A DNA stretch of 30,185 nucleotides from a virus: the IMG/VR virus record IMGVR_UViG_3300031521_000274, positions 1 through 30,185 of that record, one strand, 5' to 3'. Shown piece after piece: positions 6,691 through 13,840 of this stretch. Each line of letters opens with the position of its first letter. The stretch's first letter is position 1. Under the pieces are notes generated by a model. The model was not told where the DNA came from. It did no database searches and saw nothing but the letters and a program-made list of their open reading frames with translations. The translations under genes were made by a program, and so were the position numbers.

Positions 6691-7969
6691 TACAAGATTC
6701 GGTATGGAACGAGAAACAACCAAGACCATTGCTTACAGCAGAGGATCAATTCCTTTGTCAAGTCTTGCTCGCGTGTACACAGATGCAGGCGGTAGGACTG
6801 TCAGCAACCTTGACTTCATGCAAATCAACCTCAATACAAAGAACATCAATTCCGTAGTACATGTTTCGTTCAATAGGGTTGGGCACAGGACAATGGAGTT
6901 CGTTGAGAGCTTCCCAACCGTTGTTTCGGGTTCATCAATCCTAGAGGCAGACAGCTTGACAACTCTTTACCGAGTGTCAGATGGTTCTGTTGTCCGTCCA
7001 CACTTCAAGTATCCTCACTTGTACGAAATGATTGTCCACGTTCAAACGACTGTTGAGTCACTTATCCCATTCGATAGTCCAACCATTACCGTTGTCTCAG
7101 TGACACACGATGATAATTTCCAGACGATAGGAACACAGGGAAGCCTTTCTGCATACCCATATACCAAGGAAGGTATCTATTTCGGAAAGAAGGCTAAGTC
7201 TCCTTATGAGATAGGAACCATTGAGGGCGCTGCCCTCTATCTTGGTGATACCACCGGGGTATCAGTTCTAGATGGTTCCGTAACTGTTTCTGGCCGTAGA
7301 CTACAAACGTTCCTAGGACTACAGATGTGGATAAAGTTCACTGGTGGAGAAGGAACTATTGAACTGGACATTGAAGACCAATTGGCAACATTCTACATTC
7401 AGGCTTCTGGTGACAGGGCTACCTTGGGTGAGGGCTTGTCCACAATCGATTCAACGTTCACTATGTATCAGGATGGTCAAAAGGTAAGAACTCCAACATT
7501 GTACAAGGACGTATGGACCTCGATTGGAATCTCCCTGAACTCCCCAGTAGAAATTTCCACGGGGCAGCCAGAACTGAACTTTAGTGGTGGTGCAGTCTAC
7601 AAGAACATTCTCTTCTATGGTGGAGATGCATTGTCCAAGCTCATCAACTTCCGCACATGGGCGCAGGTAGCATTCAACGGTACAGATTTGCACTGGGATG
7701 ACTGGGACGAAGTTACATGGAAGGAAGTGTTCACCTTCGAGGGTAACGTCCCTGCAATGAATATCGGCAAGCAATACCTCGGAACAATTGGTGCAAACAG
7801 GTACGTTGTTGGTGAAGATGAGGGAGAAGATAGTCGCACTCTCGTCATTATTGACGCAGGTACATCAATTGTGTCCAAGGAAATCAGGGATAGCGGTAGT
7901 GGTATCACGGCAACAAGGTCAGTAATAAGCACACCATCATGGAGAGCGGTCGGTACATATTCAGCCTAA
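6683..7969 (+). CDS. Minor tail protein, beta-rich, companion of the LamG protein
   Basis: 428 residues. The TTG start at 6683 is preferred because AGGAG (6672-6676) lies 6 nt upstream. ATG 6704 is the alternative but has no good site. The gene overlaps the previous stop by 8 nt, so the two are probably coupled. The sequence is beta-rich with jelly-roll-like stretches at about residues 170-310 (GAALYLGDTTGVSVLDGSV, LQMWIKFTGGEGTIELDIED, NILFYGGDALSKLINFRTW) and ends in a compact domain (YVVGEDEGEDSRTLVIIDAG). No signal peptide or membrane segment is visible. It is probably displayed with the 5305 product at the tail tip. Specific function is not recognised. Confidence 0.7.
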   Translation: MISTRFGMERETTKTIAYSRGSIPLSSLARVYTDAGGRTVSNLDFMQINLNTKNINSVVHVSFNRVGHRTMEFVESFPTVVSGSSILEADSLTTLYRVSDGSVVRPHFKYPHLYEMIVHVQTTVESLIPFDSPTITVVSVTHDDNFQTIGTQGSLSAYPYTKEGIYFGKKAKSPYEIGTIEGAALYLGDTTGVSVLDGSVTVSGRRLQTFLGLQMWIKFTGGEGTIELDIEDQLATFYIQASGDRATLGEGLSTIDSTFTMYQDGQKVRTPTLYKDVWTSIGISLNSPVEISTGQPELNFSGGAVYKNILFYGGDALSKLINFRTWAQVAFNGTDLHWDDWDEVTWKEVFTFEGNVPAMNIGKQYLGTIGANRYVVGEDEGEDSRTLVIIDAGTSIVSKEIRDSGSGITATRSVISTPSWRAVGTYSA

Positions 7970-7971
7970 TA

Positions 7972-7980
7972 TGCTACAAT
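7972..7980 (+). promoter_or_regulatory. Extended -10 element TGCTACAAT, predicted leaderless promoter
   Basis: TGC plus TACAAT sits in the 18-bp gap after the stop at 7967-7969. The ATG at 7988 begins 7 nt after it, at the expected transcription start, and no ribosome binding site precedes it. The hairpin CATATT-CAGCCT-AATATG (7956-7973) overlaps its left end. No -35 box is seen at 16-18 bp. Confidence 0.5.
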
Positions 7981-7987
7981 GTGGTAT

Positions 7988-8338
7988 ATGGATGGTATTG
8001 AAGGTAAGCATAAGACGACAGTAGTTCCCAAGATGTATGATTGGGGACTTTTCTTTTGGAGACTCCCTAGTGGACACCTATTTGGTGACGGCAACGGTAA
8101 CCTATTAAACGTGCAGGCAGACTCCAAGTTTGACTTTGCAGCTATTGGTAAGATCACGCGGGCAGCGGCACATTATGGTCAGCCAGATGGTAAGCCATGG
8201 TTCCAGCCCGGTCTTAAGCGTGCGACCGATGACCAGTATGCAGAACAAAAGGAAAGGTTCCTCAATGGGGAAGTCCTTTTGAATGATCTAGGTGCCGTAC
8301 ATGCAGCACAGCAAGGACTCCAAAATGAACGAAGATGA
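7988..8338 (+). CDS. Small protein immediately upstream of the portal, function unknown
   Basis: 116 residues from ATG 7988. The in-frame ATG 7979 would add MWY but lies upstream of the predicted transcription start. The sequence starts MDGIEGKHKTTVVPKMYDWG, has an aromatic patch (YDWGLFFWRLPSGHLFGD), a short helical middle (AIGKITRAAAHYG) and a charged C-terminal helix (YAEQKERFLNGEVLLNDLG, then AQQGLQNERR). There are no cysteines or membrane segments. Its 3' end overlaps the portal start by 14 nt, so the two are probably translated together and the product may act in prohead assembly. I do not recognise the family. A small terminase is not supported: I see no DNA-binding motif. Confidence 0.7.
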   Translation: MDGIEGKHKTTVVPKMYDWGLFFWRLPSGHLFGDGNGNLLNVQADSKFDFAAIGKITRAAAHYGQPDGKPWFQPGLKRATDDQYAEQKERFLNGEVLLNDLGAVHAAQQGLQNERR

Positions 8339-10016
8339 CGAGACTCCTGTATGGGAGCAGCCAGTATTTGTCAAGAGTGGCCCATCTGATTTCAAGGTTA
8401 GCCCTTATGACAACATGGACCCATTCGACCAGTCGTGGGATACCCTTAAGTCATTTAATGGTCTTGAAAAGAACTTCGTCCGCAGGACAACTCGTAAGGC
8501 TTTAGGTCAGCCTGTTACTGAGGAATACGAACGTCAGTCAGGAATGAATCCTCAGGGAACCGGGGCAGAGTCAAAGCAGATCAATCCCGGCAAGGTTAAC
8601 TATGTCAATGGATATGGTGCCTTCGACGTTATCAACCCACCATACAACCTTTACGTGTTGAGTGGATTCTTCGACACATCATTCTCTAACCACTCTGCAA
8701 TCATCTCCAAGGTTACGGCATCTGTTGGAGCAGGATATACCTTGAACCTCACGCGCAAGGCTCTTCAAAGTCTACAGAACAAGGACAGCGAAAAGCAGGA
8801 CGGCGCAGCGAAGAAGCTGGATAAGATCAAGGTTGAGGTCACTGATTGGCTTGAGGGTCTTAATGACCAAGACGGATTTACTGACACAATGAAGAAGGTA
8901 GTTACAGACTATGAGGCCACAGGAAACGGTTATCTCGAAATTGGTAGGACTACAGCAGGCCGTATTGCCTATGTTGGTCATATCCCTTCCACAACCATTA
9001 GGGTACGTCGTCTCAAGGATGGCTACGTTCAGATCATTGGACAGAAGGTTGTCTACTTCAAGAACTTCGGTGCCAAGAATCCTGACCCTCTTGGACTTGA
9101 CCCTAACCCCAACGAGATAATCCACTTTATGATGTACTCACCACTGAACACCTATTACGGTGTGCCAGACATTGTGTCAGCGGCAACGTCAGTGGTTGGA
9201 GACCAGCAGGCAGAGCAGTACAACCTTGAATACTTCGAGAACAAGGCGGTACCTCGTTACATCATTACCTTGAAGGGTGCAAAGCTTAGCCCAGAGTCAG
9301 AAGACAAGCTATTTAGATTCCTACAGACTAACCTCAAGGGACAGAATCACCGTACGCTTTATGTACCGTTGCCACCTGACTCAGAAGGCAACAAGGTTGA
9401 ATTCAAGATGGAGCCTGTGGAGAATAAGATTCAGGACGCATCATTCGACACGTACCGCAAGTCAAACCGTGAAAACATCCTTTTGGCACATCAGGTTCCT
9501 TTGTCCAAGCTCGGTGTTGGCGAGGGTAGCGGTGTAGCAGCAGCAGTAACACAGGACCGTACATTCCGTGACAATGTTGTACGTCCATTGCAGCGTTACC
9601 TAGAGAAGATTGTTTCCAGATTCATCAGGGAAGCAAGCCAGCTTGTTGAGGTAAAGTTTAACGAGGCATCCGTTGTTGACGAAGTTGCACAGGCCAACAT
9701 TCACGAGAAGTACCTTGTCAATGGAGTTATCAAGCCTAACGAAGTACGTCAGGAATTGGGTAAGCCACAGATTGATGGTCTTGATACTGAAAAGGCAGAT
9801 CAGGCAAAGGAACAAATGCAGATGCAGCTTGATGCTACTGCTCAGCAGAATGACGCAAAGATGCAGGCTCAGGCAGATGCAAAGGCACAACATGATGCAA
9901 CGAGCAATGACAAGAAGGACCAAGCCGCTTCCCAGAATGCTTCTGATTCTCCCACAACTTCTACGGGCAGGAACCCAAAGGGTAGTGGTGCAAAGCAAGA
10001 TGGTAAGAATGCTTAA
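8325..10016 (+). CDS. Portal protein
   Basis: 563 residues from ATG 8325, with AAGGA (8313-8317) 7 nt upstream. An upstream GTG at 8292 and an ATG at 8301 lack this support. The protein forms the dodecameric ring at the capsid vertex through which DNA is packaged. HK97/PBSX-type portal features are clear: the NPPYNLYVLSGFFDTS opening, LEIGRTTAGRIAYVGHIP, EIIHFMMYSPLNTYYGVPDI with the following AATSVVGDQQAEQYN helix, and YFENKAVPRYII, then the NRENILLAHQVPLSKLGVGE crown segment. The C terminus from about residue 495 is a Gln/Ala/Asp-rich low-complexity tail. It is followed by the protease at 24 nt. No terminase lies beside it, unlike the usual terminase-portal order. Confidence 0.92.
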   Translation: MNEDDETPVWEQPVFVKSGPSDFKVSPYDNMDPFDQSWDTLKSFNGLEKNFVRRTTRKALGQPVTEEYERQSGMNPQGTGAESKQINPGKVNYVNGYGAFDVINPPYNLYVLSGFFDTSFSNHSAIISKVTASVGAGYTLNLTRKALQSLQNKDSEKQDGAAKKLDKIKVEVTDWLEGLNDQDGFTDTMKKVVTDYEATGNGYLEIGRTTAGRIAYVGHIPSTTIRVRRLKDGYVQIIGQKVVYFKNFGAKNPDPLGLDPNPNEIIHFMMYSPLNTYYGVPDIVSAATSVVGDQQAEQYNLEYFENKAVPRYIITLKGAKLSPESEDKLFRFLQTNLKGQNHRTLYVPLPPDSEGNKVEFKMEPVENKIQDASFDTYRKSNRENILLAHQVPLSKLGVGEGSGVAAAVTQDRTFRDNVVRPLQRYLEKIVSRFIREASQLVEVKFNEASVVDEVAQANIHEKYLVNGVIKPNEVRQELGKPQIDGLDTEKADQAKEQMQMQLDATAQQNDAKMQAQADAKAQHDATSNDKKDQAASQNASDSPTTSTGRNPKGSGAKQDGKNA

Positions 10017-10024
10017 AGATAGTG

Positions 10025-10030
10025 TATAAT
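10025..10030 (+). promoter_or_regulatory. TATAAT -10 element before the protease gene
   Basis: A consensus TATAAT lies in the 24-bp gap before ATG 10041. It departs from the TGN spacing of the other gap elements (TG abuts TATAAT directly). Transcription would start near 10037, leaving a leader of only about 4 nt. The AGGA at 10032-10035 could serve as ribosome binding site only on read-through mRNA. No -35 box is seen. Confidence 0.4.
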
Positions 10031-10040
10031 TAGGACTAAC

Positions 10041-11513
10041 ATGACGAAATTAAATGGAACCTCAGGATCGATTGTTGACGGACGAATTCAGTTCTCCGTC
10101 CCAATCTCCAAGGTCGATACCGAGTTGCGTATGGTTCACGGGTTTGCAACCCTTGATAATATCGACCTACAAGGTGACATTGTTCCTCTAGAGTCTTCTA
10201 TTAGGGCTTTCGAAAAGTTCCGTGGAAACATCAGGGAAATGCACAACGCCCTTAAGGCTGTTGGCAAGATGGTGTCATTCCGTCCTGAACGCTATTACGA
10301 TCCAGAGACAGGTACCGTGTACAACGGTATCTTTGTTTCTGTGTACGTTTCCAAGGGGGCAGAGGATACGTGGCAGAAGTGCCTTGACGGAACTCTAGCT
10401 GGCTTCTCCATTGGTGGAGTAGTAACCGAGGTATTCGATCAGATCGTAGAAAAGGGTATCTATAGGGTAATCGCTGATTACTTCCTTACAGAGCTATCCC
10501 TAGTAGACAACCCAGCCAATCAGTTTGCAAACATCATCTCCATTGAGAAGAATTCCGATGGTGGATATCTTTCCAAGACAGCAGCAGAGAACGTCTTCTG
10601 GTGCAAGTCTGACAACACCTTGCAGATCACAGCTTCTGATTCAACAACTTGTTTCTCTTGCAAGTCACCTATGCAGAACATCGGATTCGTAGAGTCCAAT
10701 GACGATGATAGAATGACTGTAGCAAAGAATCTTTTGGCTAATGCAAAGAACGCTCCTACTATTGGAGACAACGTAGATTTCGATGAGGGCATCGGCCACA
10801 TTGATTCCATTTTAACAAAGGGACAGGTTAAGTTGGACAGTAGTGATGAAACACTTACTGCCACCGAAATTGACCCCGTTGCCGTTATTCAGGTTTTTGT
10901 TGAAAAGGATGATACAATGGTTTCGGTAAACCGTCGTATTGTCAAGAACATTTCTTCTTTGACAAAGACAAAGGAAAAGGAGGTTGAGAACATGGAAGAT
11001 ACTGACGTAACAATTGTGGAGGAAGTAATCGAAAAGGCCGCTGATGCAGTCGTAGTAGAGGAAGCAGCAGCCGAAGAGCCAGCCGTTGAGGTTGAGCCTG
11101 AGGTAGTTGTAGAAGAGTCCACAGTAGTTGAAGAGGTTGTCGAGAAGGCAGAGGAAGCCGTTTCGGAACCTGTTGTAACTGTTGAGAAGCAGTTCACAGA
11201 CATTCAGGACATGCTCAAGGGTCTCACTGAGGCTTTGGTACCGATGGTGGAGATGCTTAAGTCTCTTGGTACAAGCACTCAGACAAATTCCGAGGCTATC
11301 GCTAAGATGGCAGCAGAACTTGACGAGACAAAGGTAAAGGTCAGCGCCGTTAAGGCTGACACAGATGTTTTCGGGAAGCGCGTAGATGCCGTGGAAGGCA
11401 CAACCGCATTCCGTAAGTCCGCTGATCTTGGCGAGCAGCGCACAGAGCAGCCATTGGTTGCTAACAGCAAGTGGGGTGGGAGTTTCCTCGACACCGCCTA
11501 TTACAACAACTGA
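10041..11513 (+). CDS. Capsid maturation protease (XkdF-like) fused to scaffold-like C terminus
   Basis: 490 residues. Residues about 15-165 match the prohead protease fold of the XkdF/HK97 gp4 type: VHGFATLDNIDLQGDIV, MHNALKAVGK with H68, AGFSIGG with S123, and ELSLVDNPAN (D156). H68 and S123 are my candidates for catalytic residues. Residues about 185-215 hold three cysteines (VFWCKSD, then TTCFSCKSPM), a partial zinc-ribbon pattern. From about residue 318 the sequence becomes very acidic, with Val-Glu repeats (VVVEEAAAEEPAVEVEPEVV), then a predicted coiled coil, as in scaffolding or delta domains. A strong internal ribosome binding site and in-frame ATG at 10992 suggest the C-terminal part is also made separately. 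The product processes scaffold and capsid subunits in the prohead. Confidence 0.87.
   Translation: MTKLNGTSGSIVDGRIQFSVPISKVDTELRMVHGFATLDNIDLQGDIVPLESSIRAFEKFRGNIREMHNALKAVGKMVSFRPERYYDPETGTVYNGIFVSVYVSKGAEDTWQKCLDGTLAGFSIGGVVTEVFDQIVEKGIYRVIADYFLTELSLVDNPANQFANIISIEKNSDGGYLSKTAAENVFWCKSDNTLQITASDSTTCFSCKSPMQNIGFVESNDDDRMTVAKNLLANAKNAPTIGDNVDFDEGIGHIDSILTKGQVKLDSSDETLTATEIDPVAVIQVFVEKDDTMVSVNRRIVKNISSLTKTKEKEVENMEDTDVTIVEEVIEKAADAVVVEEAAAEEPAVEVEPEVVVEESTVVEEVVEKAEEAVSEPVVTVEKQFTDIQDMLKGLTEALVPMVEMLKSLGTSTQTNSEAIAKMAAELDETKVKVSAVKADTDVFGKRVDAVEGTTAFRKSADLGEQRTEQPLVANSKWGGSFLDTAYYNN
10977..10994 (+). promoter_or_regulatory. Strong internal ribosome binding site and start codon inside the protease gene
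   Basis: AAGGAGG (10977-10983), then 8 nt, then ATG 10992, in the same frame as the protease. This is as good a Shine-Dalgarno site as the one for the major capsid protein and better than that of the protease itself. It falls exactly at the switch from the cysteine/linker part to the acidic scaffold-like part. Confidence 0.65.
10992..11513 (+). CDS. Nested scaffolding protein (in-frame internal start)
   Basis: 173 residues from ATG 10992, sharing the frame and stop of the protease. It begins MEDTDVTIVEEVIEKAADA, is dominated by Glu, Val and Ala up to about residue 65, then has a heptad-rich helix (DIQDMLKGLTEALVPMVEML, then EAIAKMAAELDETKVKVSAV) and a C-terminal WGGSFLDTAYYNN that could be the capsid-binding end. 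Lambda Nu3, nested in the lambda protease gene C, is the known precedent. The major capsid protein downstream has a Gly-rich N terminus rather than a charged delta domain, which is consistent with a separate scaffold. This is inferred from the start site and composition and is not proved. Confidence 0.6.
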   Translation: MEDTDVTIVEEVIEKAADAVVVEEAAAEEPAVEVEPEVVVEESTVVEEVVEKAEEAVSEPVVTVEKQFTDIQDMLKGLTEALVPMVEMLKSLGTSTQTNSEAIAKMAAELDETKVKVSAVKADTDVFGKRVDAVEGTTAFRKSADLGEQRTEQPLVANSKWGGSFLDTAYYNN

Positions 11514-11530
11514 CAGATATACATATTTTC

Positions 11531-11539
11531 AGGAGGTGA
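11531..11539 (+). promoter_or_regulatory. Optimal ribosome binding site of the major capsid gene
   Basis: AGGAGGTGA is a full match to the 3' end of 16S rRNA, 5 nt from AGGAGG to ATG 11542. It decides the capsid start over longer in-frame extensions from 11386. The 28-bp gap has only an imperfect -10 (GATATACAT), so the gene probably relies on mRNA from upstream and on very efficient initiation. Confidence 0.8.
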
Positions 11540-11541
11540 AA

Positions 11542-12606
11542 ATGTCAGAGGAAGTTCTTACTAAGGCCGCAGAAGCTGGTGTATTCGCTGCCGGTGGCGT
11601 AGGTGGAGTTACATCCCCAGCCGCAGGATCAGTGGGTAACATTGCAGGAGGCTATTTCGGTAGCACATCAGGTGCGAACGCCGTTAATCCATCTGGTATC
11701 GCTGGTGGAGGAATCCTACAGCCAGACCAGTCAAAGCAGTTCATTGACTACATTTGGGACGCAGCATATCTTGCAAAGGATGGCCGTCACCTTACAATGA
11801 ACGCTAACACCGCAGAAATCGAAAAGCTCAACGTAGGCGAGCGCGTTATTCGTCAGGCCAATCAGGCTGACGGTACATACGAGAATGCAGGTGCAGAGTT
11901 CACAAAGGTCGAAATCACAACCAAGAAGATTCGTCTTGACTGGGAAATCGCTCGTGAAACTCTCGAAGACAACATCGAGAAGGACGCACTTGAGGATCGT
12001 ATTGTTCGCAATATGACTTCCGCTCTTGCTAACGATATCGAAGACTTGGCAATCAACGGTCTTGGTACCGGTGCTGACAAGTTCCTAAAGATCATGCCGG
12101 GATTCATTGCCCAGTCTGATGCCTCTGGTTCTGGTGCTCACGAGTACGCAGTAACCGTTGCTAATGGCGCATGGACACCAGAAGTGATTCAGGGTCTTAT
12201 CAACACAATGCCACGTAAGTACCGTGCATTGAAGAGTGGTTTGAAGTTCTACGCCGGTACCAACACATTCGCAGACGTTGTTAAGAACAACGGTACTCTT
12301 GCAAATGCTGTTTGGACTGACGGCAACAAGCAGACATACCTTGACGGTGTGGGTCAGGTCATCGGTGGTCTCAAGACTACTCGTGTACTTGGTGTACAGC
12401 TTGCGGAAGTTCCTTACTTCCCAGAGAACCGCATCGAGCTAACATTCCCACAGAACCGTGTATGGGGATTCCAGCGCGACGTACAGGTACTTCGTGAGTA
12501 CCGTAACAAGAAGGACACAATCGAGTACACCGTATACGTACGTTTCGGACTCGCTTGGGAAGAGCTTGATGCAATGGCTTACGCAGACGCAGCAGCAGAT
12601 ATCTGA
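11542..12606 (+). CDS. Major capsid protein
   Basis: 354 residues, consistent with an HK97-fold capsid subunit. The first 55 residues are Gly/Ala/Ser-rich (GGVGGVTSPAAGSVGNIAGG, then IAGGGILQPDQSKQF), after which the typical pattern begins: FIDYIWDAAYLAKDGRHLTM, an E-loop with NVGERVIRQANQADGTYENA, VEITTKKIRLDWEIARETLED (spine-helix entry), NDIEDLAINGLGTG, and a C-terminal P/A domain with YAGTNTFADVVKNNG, LAEVPYFPENRIELTFPQN and TVYVRFGLAWEELDAMAYAD. It follows protease/scaffold, has the best ribosome binding site of the window and is closed by a strong terminator, all fitting the most abundant head protein. Confidence 0.93.
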   Translation: MSEEVLTKAAEAGVFAAGGVGGVTSPAAGSVGNIAGGYFGSTSGANAVNPSGIAGGGILQPDQSKQFIDYIWDAAYLAKDGRHLTMNANTAEIEKLNVGERVIRQANQADGTYENAGAEFTKVEITTKKIRLDWEIARETLEDNIEKDALEDRIVRNMTSALANDIEDLAINGLGTGADKFLKIMPGFIAQSDASGSGAHEYAVTVANGAWTPEVIQGLINTMPRKYRALKSGLKFYAGTNTFADVVKNNGTLANAVWTDGNKQTYLDGVGQVIGGLKTTRVLGVQLAEVPYFPENRIELTFPQNRVWGFQRDVQVLREYRNKKDTIEYTVYVRFGLAWEELDAMAYADAAADI

Positions 12607-12622
12607 TAGATATTCGTTAAGA

Positions 12623-12648
12623 GGGGGTAGCTTCGGCTGCCCCCTTTT
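12623..12648 (+). terminator. Intrinsic terminator after the major capsid gene
   Basis: GGGGGTAGC (12623-12631), loop TTCG, GCTGCCCCC (12636-12644), then TTTT (12645-12648). The stem is 9 bp with one G-U pair, closed by a C(UUCG)G loop. The U-tract is short, so some read-through is expected. It separates the head-shell unit from the neck and tail units and would leave capsid mRNA in excess. Two -10-like elements follow directly. Confidence 0.85.
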
Positions 12649-12652
12649 CGCG

Positions 12653-12666
12653 TATAATGGTACAAT
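12653..12666 (+). promoter_or_regulatory. Tandem -10 elements after the capsid terminator
   Basis: TATAAT (12653-12658) and TGGTACAAT (12658-12666) overlap by one base. The second matches the recurring TGNTAYAMT element. Transcription would start near 12665 or 12673, at or just before the AAGGAGG ribosome binding site (12673-12679) of the next gene. A promoter directly after a terminator is the expected way to restart the neck and tail operon. Confidence 0.55.
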
Positions 12667-12683
12667 GTATCGAAGGAGGATTT

Positions 12684-12980
12684 ATGACTAATGGAACTAT
12701 TGAAGAGGCTGCTCCACATGAAGATGGAGAGGGTGCAATCGTTATGGGACGTACTGGAATTACCACCAAGTCCCCAAAGAAGCCTAGAAAGGTTACCCCA
12801 AAGCCAGTAGAGTCTGATAAGGCGCTGGTATATTCCACAGGGAATATCACCTTTCCCGGTGTGGGAGAACTAAAGTTCGGATTCAACGTTGTCTCAAAGA
12901 CAGCGGCAGCTAAGTGGGTAACACTTAAGAAGGTCCGTGAAGCAACCGTTGACGAAGTAAAGGAATTCTACGGAGTATGA
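12684..12980 (+). CDS. Small head-associated protein, function unknown
   Basis: 98 residues from ATG 12684, chosen because AAGGAGG (12673-12679) lies 4 nt upstream. A longer frame from 12657 would translate the ribosome binding site itself. The N-terminal half is charged and probably disordered, with a basic stretch (TTKSPKKPRKVTPKPV). The C-terminal half is compact: VYSTGNITFPGVGELKFGFN, then KKVREATVDEVKEFYGV. Position directly after the major capsid protein and overlap with the adaptor suggest a head-completion or decoration role; I do not recognise a named family. It overlaps the next gene by 4 nt (ATGA). Confidence 0.75.
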   Translation: MTNGTIEEAAPHEDGEGAIVMGRTGITTKSPKKPRKVTPKPVESDKALVYSTGNITFPGVGELKFGFNVVSKTAAAKWVTLKKVREATVDEVKEFYGV

Positions 12981-13840
12981 TCATTTACAGGGTGCCGCCA
13001 TTTCCACTATTCAGCACAATCGTTGTGCCACAGAAGAATCACGAATACGATTTTATCGTTAGTGATGAGTTTGGCGAAGAACTAATCATTGGAAGCGCAA
13101 CTTCGGACAATGACGGCAACCTGAGCTTCAACTCACCAAGCATCAGGTACGACGCTAACTACGTATTGGAAGTACAGGATGCGGGAGAAACGGTTCTCAT
13201 TGAGCCACTATTCGTTATCCGTCCATACGGGAAGCTACCAGTAACAGAAGATGAAATCAGGCTAGAAGCTATTGCTCGTGCGATCATCGATTCCACGACC
13301 AACGGATTCTATTACACATTGGCTACATTCGAAACTGAGGGGAGTGGATCAGACTATCTTCCTATCCCAAGTAGGATCAATAAGCTCACAAAGGTTTGGG
13401 AGAACGGTGAGCTTGTCTTTACAAACGGAAACGTTGCAAACTCCAAAACGTTTGCAGTATCCAAGGATCGATCATCCGTCATAATCACTGGCGAAGATAG
13501 CTTTGAATCTGGAAAGCCTATCAGGGTTACCTATGCAGGCTCAGACTCATTCGGTGGATTCAATAGCAATGGTGGTTCATTCCCCTCAGGATCAGATTAC
13601 GTTGTTGAGTACGAAACGGGTTACTTGGTTGTTCCCAACGAGGTTGCTCAAGCCGCAGCTATTCTTGCGGTTGACGTAGCTGAGGGTGATGAGTATCTAA
13701 ACCGTTACATCAGCGAATATGACACTGACCAGTACAAGGTCAAGTATTCAGCCCGAGTATTCGGGGGCACAGGAAACAAGACAGTAGACCAGCTACTTAA
13801 GAAGTTCAGAGACTACACCGTTAGGGCAGGACTTATTTAA
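12977..13840 (+). CDS. Probable head-to-tail adaptor (connector)
   Basis: 287 residues starting at ATG in an ATGA overlap. The N-terminal 90 residues look like a beta-sandwich (PLFSTIVVPQKNHEYDFIVS, GNLSFNSPSIRYDANYVLEV). From about residue 97 (TEDEIRLEAIARAIIDSTT) there is the helical pattern of gp6/gp15-type adaptors that sit under the portal, followed by a beta module (INKLTKVWENGELVF, SSVIITGEDSFESGKPIRVT) and a final helical part with VPNEVAQAAAILAVDVAEG and VDQLLKKFRDYTVRAG. The added N-terminal sandwich is not in minimal adaptors and may decorate the neck. Assignment rests on gene order plus this pattern; no catalytic features are seen. Confidence 0.65.
   Translation: MIIYRVPPFPLFSTIVVPQKNHEYDFIVSDEFGEELIIGSATSDNDGNLSFNSPSIRYDANYVLEVQDAGETVLIEPLFVIRPYGKLPVTEDEIRLEAIARAIIDSTTNGFYYTLATFETEGSGSDYLPIPSRINKLTKVWENGELVFTNGNVANSKTFAVSKDRSSVIITGEDSFESGKPIRVTYAGSDSFGGFNSNGGSFPSGSDYVVEYETGYLVVPNEVAQAAAILAVDVAEGDEYLNRYISEYDTDQYKVKYSARVFGGTGNKTVDQLLKKFRDYTVRAGLI

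Noticed and set aside
10889-11203. Reverse-strand frame rich in Ser and Thr
   Set aside because: It is the complement of the Val-Glu repeats (GAA/GAG/GTT/GTA) of the scaffold-like region; no ribosome binding site, and low complexity.
11386-11541. Upstream extension of the major capsid frame
   Set aside because: It overlaps the protease/scaffold end in another frame and would translate the AGGAGGTGA site; ATG 11542 is far better.
12657-12683. Earlier ATG for the small post-capsid gene
   Set aside because: It lies inside the -10 elements and would translate through AAGGAGG; ATG 12684 has the right spacing.
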